In this document: one piece after another, positions 11,875-22,550 of the stretch
Position numbering within the stretch: the stretch's first letter is position 1
Layout of the letters: each line of letters starts with the position of its first letter
NCBI GenBank assembly: GCA_001972305.1
Contig: BDDD01001763.1
Span: 159,788 to 223,787, forward strand
Origin: Cephalotus follicularis
Taxonomy: Eukaryota > Streptophyta > Magnoliopsida > Oxalidales > Cephalotaceae
Direction of reading: 5' to 3'
Length of the DNA: 64,000 bases
The notes under the pieces: generated by a model
Database searches by the model: none
The model's input: only the letters and a program-made list of their open reading frames with translations
Told to the model about the DNA's origin: nothing
Program-made: the position numbers and the translations under genes

Positions 11875-12460
11875 CCATCACTTCAAGGAAATCTTCCACC
11901 ATATCGGAGAAAATACTCATCATGCATCTTTTGAAGGTCGCGGGGGCATTTCAGAGGCCAAAAGGCATGCGTTGAAAAGCAAATGTTCCAAAAGGGCATG
12001 TGAACGTACTTTTCTCTTGATCTTGTAGAGCGATGGGAATTTGGTTGTATCCGGAGCGTCCATCGCGAAAATAGTAATACTCATGACCAGCCAACCTATC
12101 TAGCATTTGATCGATAAACGGAAGGGGAAAATGATCCTTCCAAGTGGCTGTATTCAACTTACGGTAGTCGATGCACACCCTCCATCCAATTTGGACTTTT
12201 GTCGGTATTAAATCATTGGTTGAGGATTGCACAACCGTCACTCCAGATTTCTTTGGAACAATGTGGACTGGAGTCACCCACTGACTATCCGAGATGGGAT
12301 AAATGATCCCATTGTCCAGCCACTTCAAGATTTCTTTTTGTATGGCTTCTTTCATTACTAGATTTGCCCTTCGCTGAGGTTCTCTAGAGGCTTTGGATCC
12401 CCCTATGAGATTTATGTGATGCTCACAAATAGAAGGGTTGATTCCCTTGATGTCAGCCAT
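11875..12460 (-). pseudogene. Athila-minus reverse transcriptase, internally deleted
   Basis: RT copies element RNA into cDNA. The N-terminal half is clear (WLDNGIIYPISDSQWVTPVH, CIDYRKLNTATWKDHFPLP) up to MPFGL. A nonsense codon follows (TGA where Athila-plus has TGC), then APATF-type sequence to MDDF. There it jumps directly to RNase H. Compared with Athila-plus, 419 bp are missing, joined at a shared CTTTT (11866-11870 on the plus strand). The thumb and connection parts are gone, so it cannot function. Confidence 0.85.
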
Positions 12461-13432
12461 AGTCCACCCAATTGCCTATTTTATTTTCTTTGAGTAGGTG
12501 AATAACCTCCTCTTCCTGATAGGGAGTAAGATCGGATGAAAGAATAACAAGAAGAGTCTGGTTTACACCTAAGAATGAGTATTTCAAAGTGGGGGGCAAT
12601 CCCTTCAATTCGAGTTTCAGAGGCTCTTCTATTGATGGTTTAGGAAGAGATGTGGACAAGGGACCCACTGGCTCTAATGGCTGCATGCTAAACACGATAT
12701 CCTCTAATTCTCGCATACACTCATTGAAATTTCCATCAAAATCAATGTCAAAGTGCGTATCAATGTGGTCAGGAATTGAATGCAATGTGCTTACTTCATG
12801 AAAATCAGCGAGATGCTTACCCAAGCGGAAGACATTAAAATCCACGGAAGTATTTCCGAAACTCAATTTCATGAAACCATTACGACAATTGATTAAAGCA
12901 TTACTAGTCGCCAAGAATGGTCTACTGAGGATGACAGGGAATTGATCGGCGATATTAGCAACTGGTTGGGTATCTAGAATGACAAAGTCGACAGGAAAGA
13001 AAAACTCGCCAACCTTTATTAAAATATCCTCAATTTTTCCTCGCGGTACTTTCACAGACTTATCTGCTAATTGTAACGTCATCGTGGTCGGGTGCAACTC
13101 TCCTAAACCAAGCTTCTCATAGACCGATGATGGCAACAAATTCACACTCGCTTTTAAATTGAGGAGAGTATGTTCAATTTTGGTGTTGCCTATAACACAA
13201 GAGATTGTTGGGCAGCCATGGTCTTTATACTTTTGAACCATGGGTTACGAAAACATCGCACTAATATTGGTTGCCAAGAAAGCCTTTTTTAGAGTCTGAA
13301 GGATCCTATTTTTAGTGCATAAGTCTTTCAGGATTTTTGCGTAAGAGGGCACCTACTCTATAGCAATGGAATATTGATTTGGATTTGCTTAAATGTTTCA
13401 ATGATCTTTTCCATCGCTGGGGCTTTCTTATT
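12453..13432 (-). pseudogene. Athila-minus protease region
   Basis: This is homologous to 22551-23550. The retropepsin-like segment IEHTLLNLKASVNLLPSSVYEKLG lies at about 13180-13110. Where Athila-plus reads D-L-G-A-S, this copy reads N-L-K-A-S, losing the catalytic aspartate. A long tail conserved between the two copies (VDFNVFRLGKH, PLSTSLPKPSIEEP) leads into RT. Residual gag/protease linker up to 13432 has stops. Confidence 0.8.
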
Positions 13433-14289
13433 TTACAATATCTTTGGAAAAGGAACTAGTGGATCATATGAACGCATAGGTACTGCCATTGGTTGTTCCT
13501 TCTTCTCATTCTCTTGCTCCTTCCTCAATTCATCTTGCGCCCTTAAATTCGTTGGTTGCACAAAGGAGTCAACCAATGGTTCATTTAATTTTTCTTTCAT
13601 CGATGACTCTTCCAACTGCTCACTCACATTTTTGGTTTGATCCACTAGTTGGTATTCATTTCCACTCCTTAGGACAAAAACTTGTTTTGATGGGCCTGAG
13701 AAGGAAGAGGAGACTTGCGGATTCGATGCCGGTTGAGTGTGAACGGATTGGTTCATGGTATTCCTCGGATTCGAGTCTGGCTGAGAAGGCATCTTGCCTT
13801 TCTCTCTTTCATGAAGAGCATATGCAAGATGTGAAATTTTCTTGTCCATGTTATGCTGACTAGTCATTACAATGCTCATGAGAAGCCCTGTGCTCTTTTC
13901 TAGCAAGGAAATTCTAGGCGTGTCTTCCCTTTGGTTCAACAATCCAGGTGATTGTTGATTTTGAAATTGGTTTGTGGTGGGAAGGATGATCGGACATTAC
14001 TTGAATTCGGTGGAAACCTTTGAAAGGTTTGCTGTGGTGCAGACTGGCTAGGGAAGCTCAAAGGTCGCCCAGAGAAATTTGGGTTTTGACCCAAAAAGTT
14101 TGAGGGTCCTCTCACATTTTTCCCTTGACTCCATGAGAAGTTTGGATGATTTTGCCAACCCGGATTGTAAGTGTTACTATACGGATTGTATTGATTCATA
14201 GCAGACACATTCTCAGGAGAATATTGATTTTCAATGTAAATTTGGCATTCTTCAACAACATGACTAGGGGACTGACACCAAGAGCACAT
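13433..14289 (-). pseudogene. gag: Athila-minus gag C-terminal part with zinc knuckle
   Basis: The zinc knuckle CSWCQSPSHVVEEC (C-x2-C-x4-H-x4-C) lies at about 14287-14246. A Pro/Asn/Ser-rich stretch with NYNPGW-like repeats follows, then a coiled-coil-like segment (LLEKSTGLLMSIVMTSQHNM). Two overlapping frames show one frameshift near 13940. It aligns with 21660-22412 of Athila-plus. Confidence 0.8.
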
Positions 14290-15147
14290 AGGGATGCTTT
14301 GATTTATGTGATTCGCGTGCTCGGGTCCCCAAATTAACGACTATAATATCTTGAGGTGACTATTTAATTGTGCCTCTAGAGCTACTGATCCCTCAATAAC
14401 ATACCCCTTACACGGCAAAGCTCTCTCAGAAACTTGAGTGGACTCCCACTCCCTAGTTCGCTCACCCAAATCTAAAAGGAAATTCCATGCTTCGTTTTCA
14501 TCGGTTTATGAGGTGAACCCATTAGGACACATCGACTCAACCAATTGCTTGGTCTGGTAGTCGATGCCTTCGTAGATGATTTGGCACAAATGCCACGTGT
14601 TCAAACCGTGATGTGGACACTGTAAGAGAAGGTCTTTGAAACATTACATACATCAAGAGATTGTTTCATTGGGTTGTTGGCAAAACTGGAGAATGTCGTT
14701 CCTAAGTTTATTTATTCTGTGCAATGGAAAGAATTTCTTTAGGAGTGAGACAGTTAAATGGTCCCATGTAGAGATGGAACCATTTGGGAGACTGTAGAGC
14801 CACTTTTTAGCTCCATATTTCAGAGAAAAATTTATAAATCGCAATTTGATCACATCATCCGAGAGTTGCTGAAGTTTCATGAGGGTACACACCTCCTCAA
14901 ACTCGTGAAGGAAAAGGTATGCATCTTCATTAGGTAATTCGTGAAAGTGCGAGAGCATGCTAATAAATTGGGATTTCAACTCAAAATTGTTCCCTTGAGG
15001 GGCAGGCAACAGGATACAGGATGGTTGTGCTGTCCTCGCAGGATAGAATCTATCTCGTGAAGTTTGGATGGGTCGTTCGTCCGCCATCGGTGCATGTTGA
15101 TTAATTCGTTCTAAGTGATTGTTTTGACCACGCACCCACTCAATCAT
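14290..15147 (-). pseudogene. gag: Athila-minus gag N-terminal (capsid) part
   Basis: From the start near 15147 the sequence reads as an Athila-type retrotransposon gag: FELKSQFISMLSHFHELPNEDAYLFLHEFEEVC, then LKYGAKKWLYSLP and WDHLTVSLLKKFFP, the core of the gag family. The frame stops at 14653. The region 14290-14652 is gag sequence with stops. Athila-plus has lost this part altogether. Confidence 0.85.
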
Positions 15148-15467
15148 AAACTAAGAAAACCTACTAACTAACGTAATCCTAAACTAAAGCAGAAAATGCA
15201 AGGTTAAAGCAGCCTTTTTTTTAAAAAAATTAAAGTTTATGCAAGACCTAAATTAAACTAAGATTATTAAAACTTATGCATAAATAAAAATTAGCAAAAT
15301 CAAGGTTTGTTAAAAGCTTAAAATGTGTAAGTTTGATTAAAGCTTATGAACGAACCTTAACTAAACTACGCTAGAAAATTGTCAGACAAACACAAAAATA
15401 GGAATATAAAAACACAAATAAATACTACAAATCAGTTGAACAAATTAAAACTAATTTAAAATTGATT
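15148..15467 (-). other. Athila-minus 5' leader, no gene
   Basis: This AT-rich sequence lies between primer site and gag, with no open frame or recognisable motif. Confidence 0.6.
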
Positions 15468-15485
15468 TCCCCTGCAACGGCGCCA
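15468..15485 (-). other. Athila-minus primer-binding site (Asp-tRNA type)
   Basis: On the minus strand TGGCGCCGTTGCAGGGGA lies just after the 5' LTR. It matches the 3' end complement of plant aspartate tRNA except for one base, as is usual in Athila elements. Confidence 0.85.
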
Positions 15486-15491
15486 AAAACT

Positions 15492-17066
15492 TGTTCACGA
15501 ATTTTGAAAAGAATTAAATTTATACCGCAAGTGCACGGTTGTACAGTAACGGGTCGAACGCTAGGAAACAAGCTAAATTAATTATAATCTATTGAACCTA
15601 GGTGAAGTATGCAAAATTGAGATGAATTATTAAAAACTACTACTAAACATGCAAATTAAACCACTAAATTAAAACTGGAATAGAAGGCGTAGACACTTTC
15701 TCAATGCGTCGATGTGAATCAATTTAAAGCACGAAAGCGTCGACGCTTACAAGGTAGGCATCAACGGTTAAGAGCACTGATGCGAATTTAATAGAAACAA
15801 AGCATGCAATTTAAGAACTAATCAAAGCAGCAAATAAATTAAATGAAATATGTGAGAGAAAAATCGTTTTAGTGTATAGAAACTCATCATAGATTGTATT
15901 GAAACACTCACTTACTTGATTTCCCAAACCTTGATAACCAATGGTAGCTAGGTCGATAAGGAGTGCGACTGTGATGACAAATCGTATGAGTTGCCATGCT
16001 AGGTCTATATGGAGTGTGGCAGTGGTGACAAATCGTACGAGTAGACATGCTATGTCTATACGGAGTGTGTTCGGTGTTACAAACGGTATGAGTATACTCC
16101 ATTGATTGCATTGAAAACGATTCATTCAACAACGTTCTTATTCAGCGACAAAGTGTTTATGGATTTTAATCAGACAGACAACGTGTGTGTGAAGGCAAAA
16201 AATTGAAGAATAAATCAAAACTTCAAGGATTTTATTAATGGAGTTATATCAATACAATCTAATGGCTTGTTATAACCCTAAAAACCCTGAGAAGTTAGCT
16301 AGAGAAAATTGTAAATAAACTACAAAAAAAACCTGATGAAAGAAGAGAGCTATTGGCAAAGCTTATCACTACCTTGTACAATGTTTTTATGGCCTCGCTT
16401 TCCCTTTGATACATACAATCACGTGTAAAAATAAAAGGAAATAAAGTTTACCCTAATTAATCTAGAAAAGGAAAATATTACAATATGCTAAAACTGAAAA
16501 CTTTCCAATTTTGCTGCCATGCGTCGTGCGCGTCGACATGTATCTCTAGGCATTGACGCTTTGATGAAATGAATGCTTCGCGTCGCCTTGTATTTTTTCA
16601 TTATTGAACAGACTTGAGTGTTAAGCGTCAACGCTATTAAGCAAGACGTTGATGCTTAACATGGCGTTAACATCTTCCTCAGTGCACGTTAACGTTTAAG
16701 CTGGCGTTGATGACTTGATCATGGCATTGACTCATAAACATTAAATTTCCAGCACGTTGACGCCAAAAGGATTAGTGTTGACAAAAATCATGAAACTGCA
16801 AACTTGTTTCACAATGAATTCTAAAGCGTCGACGCTCTCTTTGAAACCGCCAACACTTTGAGTCTAGACGTCGACGCTTACAAGCAATGCGTCGATGCTT
16901 TGCTCTGTTATTTGCATATTTTTCACCAATTTGAACCATTCTTCATGCACTTTAATCTTTTTACTCTTGTACCTAAAAATCAATCATACACAACCAAAGT
17001 AGTCCGCTCCAAGCATAAAAATATAACAAATATATTCTTAAAAACAACATATTTTTATACTAAACA
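15492..17066 (-). mobile_element. Athila-minus 5' LTR
   Basis: This 1575-bp LTR on the minus strand runs from TGTTTAGTATAAAAATATG at 17066 to ...CGTGAACA at 15492. It carries the same 51-bp tandem units (about 15955-16100) and GTCGAC palindrome clusters (15686-15768 and 16510-16905) as the 3' LTR, with many scattered substitutions between the two. That points to an old insertion. Confidence 0.9.
16510..16905. promoter_or_regulatory. Palindrome array, AAGCGTCGACGCTT type, in Athila-minus 5' LTR
   Basis: Degenerate GCGTCGACGC motifs run through the upstream part of the LTR; clear copies are near 16826 and 16867-16893. Some are degraded by C-to-T or G-to-A changes (GCGTTGATGC). Confidence 0.45.
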
Positions 17067-17651
17067 TATGCCAACCAAGTGTGGGACTTGGTAGATGCAC
17101 CAGAAGAGGTGAATCCTATTGGTTGCAAATGGATCTTAAAGAGGAAGATCGATATCAATGTAAAGTTAGAGTCCTTTAAAGCGCGATTGGTTGCGAAAGG
17201 GTAGAGACAAAGACATGGGGTTGACTATACCGAGATCTTCTCGCCAGTCGCTATGCTTAAGTCCATTCAGATATTGCTCGCTACTACTGCTCATTATGAT
17301 TACGAGATATGGCAAATGGATGTCAAGACAACATTTTTTAATGGCTTTCTTGAAGAGGACATTTACATGTCCCAACCAGAGGGGTTCACATCCGAGGAGC
17401 ATCAGCACAAGGTGTGTAAGCTCCAGAGGTCTATCTACGGCCTTAAGAAAGCATCCCATAGCTGGACCGTCTGTTTTAACGAGGCCATTAAGTCTTTTCA
17501 TTTCATCAAGAATTGGGATGAGCCTTGTGTCTACCGAAAGCAGAGTAACACAGGAATCACTTTCTTAGTGCTTTATGTGGACGACATACTAATCATGGGG
17601 AATGATGTGGGTATGTTGTAGTCCACTAAAGTGTGGTTAGAAAGAACTTCT
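17067..17651 (+). pseudogene. copia-A reverse transcriptase, middle part
   Basis: This resumes the frame broken at 6201: NQVWDLVDAPEEVNPIGCKW, then AMLKSIQILLATTAHYDYEIWQMDVKTTFFNGFLEEDIYM, and the catalytic LYVDD motif at about 17573-17587. A stop lies in VAKG-RQ near 17202, and a frame change is seen near 17250. It is cut after the GNDVGML region by the LTR starting at 17652. About 16 codons of RT are missing before 30638. Confidence 0.85.
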
Positions 17652-17810
17652 TGTAATGCCCAGAATTTTCATACAATGTATTGTTGTAATTTCTGATGTA
17701 ATTTATCATGAATTAATGAGAAATGATGAATTTTCCAAATTATAACGTTGCAAATTTAAGTAAGGAATGTTAAGAGGAGTGTATTAGATTAAAATGAAGA
17801 AATTGGCCTA

Positions 17811-17960
17811 AGCGTTGACGCCTAGAATCAAAGCATCGACGCCAAGGAGTGCAAATGCATACGTCAAACACATGTACGCAAAGCGTCGACGGCAAGTAAA
17901 AGCGTCGACACCAATAGGCAAAATGGGTAAAGCGTCGACACTATAGTATAACCGGTGATG
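17811..17960. promoter_or_regulatory. Palindrome array, GCGTCGACGC type, Tekay-2 LTR slot 1
   Basis: Motif pairs have centres at 17816/17837, 17887/17906 and 17936/17957, that is 21, 19 and 21 bp apart. The array lies 160-310 bp from the LTR start, the same slot that holds other palindrome types at 51190-51380 and 63486-63640. Confidence 0.6.
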
Positions 17961-18710
17961 CTTAATGTCAAATATCAGACACGTTTAAACACTCTTAGGA
18001 AAACGTGCAAGGGGGCAGATGTTGACCACTGTGGAGCGCATTATCACGCCAGAGATAGCATGTCCAACATGCACCACTAATTCCTGAGCCTGCAATGACT
18101 GAATTGAAAGAAAGAGTGTGACACATGGGTGTCATGCGGCAGGTGGGAGAGAGGAAGAATGAGGGAAAGGTGATAGGCCATACATGTGCTAGGGGAAGGG
18201 AGATAGAGGAGAGGAAATGTGAATAAAACACACACTCTCGTATCCTTCTCCAAAACGGCAAAAAGAAAAGAAGGAAAAGAAGGAAAAACAGTGAGAAAAC
18301 ACAGAGAGGGAAGAGAGGAGAAAGAAGAGGAACCCTATTTCCTCCATTGTTGAACCAGTGAGGAGCTTGGAAGCTTGAGGGTTAGAGGTCAAACCTAGAC
18401 TTGGAGCTACTGGGGAGCTCAAAACGACAGTGGTCAGGAACTCAAAGAGGTAGACTTTTGATTCCTAACTTGGAATCAAAGGTGGGGGATTTATACATGC
18501 AAGTTTGAGTTCAGAAATAGTGATTGTCCATTGATGAAATGCATGGTTATATGGACTGTGGACTATTGAATTGATATTGTGGTTACTGCTATTTGTTAAA
18601 CTGCCATGCACACTGAGTTCTGGATTGAGAATGATTTGGATTGCATGCATTGCTATGTTTGGTTTTCACTAGTTTTGTATGGTAATGGAAAATGTATGTT
18701 ATGTTACGCC

Positions 18711-19085
18711 CAGACCGTCGACGCTTAAAAGGAAAGTGTTGACGCTTAGACTAGTTATACTGAGGAAAACGACGAATATATTGTGTGTTGTTGAGAAACG
18801 AATGATAATTCACAAAACTATCTATGCTTAAAGGAAAAGCATCGACGCTTTATTTGGATATGCGTGATAATGGATGTTTGAAAGCATGACGTGTGAAGGT
18901 TCCTACCTTCAAAGCGTCGAAGCAAGAGATTGTAGCGCCGACGCTTAAGGGTCCATGCCTTGAGCGTTGACGCCAAAAACAAGTATTGACGCGTAAGGCT
19001 CCTGGGTTAAGCGTTTATGCTATGGATGGAAACGTCGATGCTTAAGCGACATAAGCGTCGACGCCAAGTGTTAAACGTCAATGCC
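18711..19085. promoter_or_regulatory. Palindrome array, AAGCGTCGACGCTT type, Tekay-2 LTR slot 2
   Basis: Pairs have centres at 18719/18740, 18918/18939, 18968/18987, 19015/19036 and 19059/19079, with spacings 21, 21, 19, 21 and 20 bp. The array is duplicated at 20401-20770 in the right LTR segment. The equivalent slot in Tekay-3 (52200-52440) carries AACAGTCGACTGTT instead. Confidence 0.6.
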
Positions 19086-19323
19086 TAAGTCGCTGTTTTG
19101 TATGATTTTTCTTAGATGACGTGCGTTGACCCCGAAATAAGTTTAGATGCATTTGAGCATATGTTTGCATTGCATGTTACCGTGGATTGGACTGTTGATT
19201 CGGATTGTTGATTATTTCTAAAATATTTTACAATTTTGGAAATGCATTCATGATTTATAAGGAAATCATTATTTTACACGGAATATACATATTTCGAAGG
19301 ATTGAAAAATAGTTTCAAAAGAT

Positions 19324-20205
19324 TGTATATAACACCCCGTGTTAAATTTGGATAAATTAATGCCTTGGGCCTATGGGAATTCTTGTCTTTTGATGGACTA
19401 AGTATTTGGGCTGAATGGTTAAGGACCAATTTGTGATGAAAGGATATTTTGGCATGGGAATTCGTGTATGTTGTGTCTGTGTGATCTTGTAGAAGAAGAT
19501 CAGGGCGTGGAGTCTGCGCACCAAGGGAGCTAGTCAGAGGACAGGCTTGCAGTTATCTTGTGAGTGGGATACTCCCTTTCTCTATCATTGATTATGAGAA
19601 TTCTTGTTATAATGTGCCTTGTTTTTGTTCCATGATATTATCATTGACCAGGAGGTTTTTTCCTGTTGTCCTTTTTGAATATTGCATGATGAGATACTGT
19701 TTCTGAGTATGTATGCTCGATGTCTTAGGTTGATATGTTTTCCCCTGTTGTTTATAGTATTTCATGCTTCTTGATATCATGGGTTGCTTTTGGATGCTGG
19801 GTACTGGTAAGCTCGGGTATGTGAGACTCGTATGGCTGAGGAGGAGTGAGGCGTTGGATCCCAATTCCATTAAGCAGTTGCATTGTCTATGATGGGCTGT
19901 TGGGTGTGACTGTGCCTGGGTTCCATTACATGGATCTGCTAATTCTGTTGGTCTATGGCGGTATGATGTGTGAGAGCAGCTAATGGATCCGCTACTTCCT
20001 TGGTCATACCATGTTGAGTGCTCGAACATGAGTTTGCCGACTAGAGATGGTTGAGCGGTGATTCGCTCACCTCTTGGTCGAAGTTCTCTTGTTGTTTCCA
20101 ACGAGGGTGGAGCCGAGCGGTGATTCACAATCCCCTTAGTCAATGATTGACCTACGTGATTACCGATGAGGGAGAGCTTGTGTATCCCTTTCATCAAAGT
20201 TCACA
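19324..20205 (+). mobile_element. Solo-type LTR of a third family inside Tekay-2
   Basis: The segment starts TGTATATAACACCCCG, ends TTCACA and is 882 bp long, with no gene. Blocks such as CATTGTCTATGATGGG and GGTGATTCGC with a CCTCTTGGTCGA-like follow-on are shared with the minus-strand block 8206-10944. Flanks AAGAT and TGTGA do not match, and they correspond to different positions of the surrounding LTR, so it is not a simple solo insertion. The 196-codon minus-strand frame at 19607-20197 has no recognisable domain. Confidence 0.55.
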
Positions 20206-20864
20206 TGTGATTGTCCATTGATGAAATGCATGGTTATATGGACTGTGGATTGTTGAATTGATATTGTGGTTACTGCTATTTGTTAAACTTCCATGCACAC
20301 TGAGTTCTAGAATGAGAATGATTTCGATTGCATGCATTGCTATGTTTGGTTTTCACTGGTTTTATGTGGTAATGGAAAATGTATGTTCTGTTACGCCTAG
20401 ATCGTCGACGCTTAAAAGGAAAGTGTCGACGCTTAGACTAGTTATACTGAAGAAAATGTTGAATATACTGTTTGTTGTTGAGAAACGAATGATAATTCAC
20501 AAAACTGTAGACGCTTAAAGGAAAAGCGTCGACGCTTTAGTTGGATATGCGTGATAATGGACGTTTGAAAGCGTGACGCGTGAAGGTTCCAACCTTCAAA
20601 GCGTCCACGCCAAAGATTGTAGCGCCGACACTTAAGGGTCCATGCCTTGAGTGTTGATTCCAAAAACAAGTACTGACGCGTAAGGCTCTTGGGTTAAGCG
20701 CTGATGCTATGGATGGAAGCGTCAATGCTTAAGGGACATAAGCGTCGACGCCAAGAGTTAAACGTCAACGCCTAAGTTGTTATTTTGTATGATTTCGCTT
20801 AGATGACGTGCGTTGACCCCGAAATAAGTTTAGATGCATTTGAGCATATGTTTTCATTGCATGT
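20206..20864 (+). mobile_element. Tekay-2 right LTR segment, before Athila-plus
   Basis: This is near-identical to 18522-19180, including the slot 2 palindrome array (20401-20770). It ends in CATTGCATGT, whose last five bases CATGT are the target duplication of Athila-plus. Confidence 0.75.
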
Positions 20865-21660
20865 TGTTTAGCATAAAAATGTGTTGTTTTTAATGATTTA
20901 TTTCTGATATTTTTATGCTTGGAATAGACTACTTTGGTTGTGTTATGTTGATTTTTAGATATAAGTGCAAAAGGACCAAAGTGCAAGAATACTACCCAAA
21001 GTTGTGCCAATTAGAGCTTGAAAGTGTAAAGATTGAAGAATTGACAAATTCGGTAGAAACAGAGTAAAAAGCGTCGATGTCGTTGATAGGGATCGACGTA
21101 TTTTCTGGGTTTACAATAAACGCGTCGACGTCTTTGGCTAAGGATCGACGTCTTTTCTGGGAATTGAAACTTACCTTCAAGAGCTATGAGAAAGGGATCG
21201 ACGTCTTTCATCGAAGGGATCAACGTCTTTGTGCGAAATCGACCTGTAACTTTTGGACCAAAACGCATCGACACCTTTCATCATAGGGATCGATGTCTTT
21301 CACGCGCATCTCAGCAAAACTTAATTTTTAGCAAAAGACATCGACGTCTTTTGCTAGGGATCGACGTCTTCTTCTGCAGCAGAAAGAGAAAGTTAGATTT
21401 TTTGCCAGATTTTGTAATTAGGATTGCTTTATTTCCGTTTTTGATCAATTTTGTAGTATAAAAACAACAAATGGCCAGCCAAATTGAGAGGTAGAGAGGT
21501 TGGTAGAAACCCTAATTTCATTTATCAATTTAGTTTTGTTTCACAATGTTTAGTAGCTAAACTTTTCAAGGTTTTGGGGAAGAACAAAGCCTAGATTGTT
21601 ATTGTTTCAATTCCATCAATAAAAATCCTTGAATATTTGATTTGTTCTTCATTATTTCTG
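20865..21660 (+). mobile_element. Athila-plus 5' LTR, truncated at its 3' side
   Basis: It matches 27229-28022 of the 3' LTR closely (796 versus 794 bp), then joins gag sequence directly at a shared CTG (21658-21660). About 640 bp of the LTR are missing together with everything up to mid-gag. Confidence 0.88.
21067..21375. promoter_or_regulatory. Palindrome array, GACGTCGACGTC / GGGATCGACGTC type, Athila-plus 5' LTR
   Basis: Pairs have centres at 21075/21094, 21126/21146, 21199/21221, 21269/21291 and 21342/21362 (19, 20, 22, 22 and 20 bp apart). In each pair the second member follows AAGGGATCGA or a close variant. The spacer GACCTGTAACTTT is at 21241-21253. Confidence 0.65.
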
Positions 21661-22550
21661 AGAATGTGTCTGCTATGAACCAATATAACCCGTATAGTAA
21701 CACTTACAATCCGGGTTGGCGAAATCATCCAAACTTCTCATGGAGTCAAGGACAAAACATGCGAGGACAATCCAGCTTTTCGGGGCAGCCTTCTAGCATT
21801 GGTGCCCCACCCTCACACTTTTCAGGACAACCTTCGAGCTTCCCTAGCCAGTCTGCACCATAGCATACATTTCCAAGGTTCTCCCGAAATTTGAACACTA
21901 TTCGACCATCATTCCCACCACAAAATCAATTCTCAAGTCAACAGACATCAAGTTTGCCAAACCAAAGAGATGATGCATCTAGGATTTCGTCGTTAGAAAA
22001 GAGCATAGAACTTCTAATGAGCACCATGATGACTAGTCAGCATAACATGGAAAAACAAATTTCACAACTAGCATCCGCTCTGCACGAAAGAGAAAAAGGA
22101 AAAATGCCCTCACAACCTGACCCGAATCCTAGGACTGCCTTAAACCATTCCGCTCCAATCCACCAACCTGTAAATCCGCAAAATTCAGCTTCCTCCTCTG
22201 CTCCATCAAAACAAGTTTTTGCCCTAAGGAGTGGAAATGAATACCATCCAGCGGATCAAACGAAAAATGTGAGCGAGGAAATGGAGAAATCCTTGGCGCA
22301 AGAAAATTTGCAAGAATTATTGATTGACCCATCGGAGCAATCAATACAATTAAATGCGCATGATGAATTGAGGAAGGAGAAAGAGGATAAGCAGAAGAAA
22401 CAACCGGTCTAGGCGCCAAAGCGTTCATTTGACCCACCAGCTCCCTTTCCAAAAAGATTGCAAAGCAAGAAAGCCCCAGCAATGGAGAAGATCATCGAAA
22501 CATTTAAGCAAGTCCAAATCAATATCCCACTACTGGAAGCCATAAAATAG
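21661..22550 (+). pseudogene. gag: Athila-plus gag, C-terminal part only
   Basis: This aligns with 14230-13433 of Athila-minus: ENVSAMNQYNPYSNTYNPGW, a Pro/Ser/Phe-rich stretch (SFSGQPSS repeats), then the predicted coiled coil ISSLEKSIELLMSTMMTSQHNM and a charged tail. The zinc knuckle and capsid part were lost in the deletion at 21660. Stops lie near 21861, 22410 and 22548; the first and last fall at glutamines conserved in relatives (CAG to TAG). Confidence 0.82.

Larger units (their letters stand above)
6202..17066 (-). mobile_element. Athila-minus: Ty3/gypsy Athila-type retrotransposon inserted in copia-A RT
   Basis: The element has two LTRs (6202-7783 and 15492-17066), starting TG and ending CA, an Asp-tRNA primer site and a polypurine tract. 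The order is gag-protease-RT-RNase H-integrase on the minus strand. Flanks are TACGC (6197-6201) and TATGC (17067-17071): a 5-bp target duplication differing by one C/T change at a CpG. Gag has the Athila-style N-terminus and zinc knuckle. The integrase is cut at 10944 by another LTR and about 1 kb downstream of it is missing. RT carries a 419-bp deletion. No envelope-like ORF is seen. Confidence 0.9.
17652..19323 (+). mobile_element. Tekay-2 left LTR segment
   Basis: It starts TGTAATGCCCAGAATTTTC. It shares with the Tekay-3 LTR the order of blocks: motif cluster, pyrimidine/purine-rich leader region (18240-18330), CGATTCCTAACTTGGAATCAA, second motif cluster, then AAATGCATTCATGATTTATAAGG. It breaks off in TTTCAAAAGAT at 19323. 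Confidence 0.75.

Noticed and set aside
19607-20197. 196-codon minus-strand frame
   Set aside because: It falls inside a TG...CA-bounded LTR-like segment, shows no domain or repeat pattern typical of protein, and its relative at 9640-9960 does not preserve it.
21061-21380. bZIP C-box (GACGTC) as the explanation of all palindrome arrays
   Set aside because: Only the GACGTCGACGTC type contains ACGT cores; GCGTCGACGC and CAGTCGACTG do not, so a bZIP site cannot explain the shared centre and spacing.
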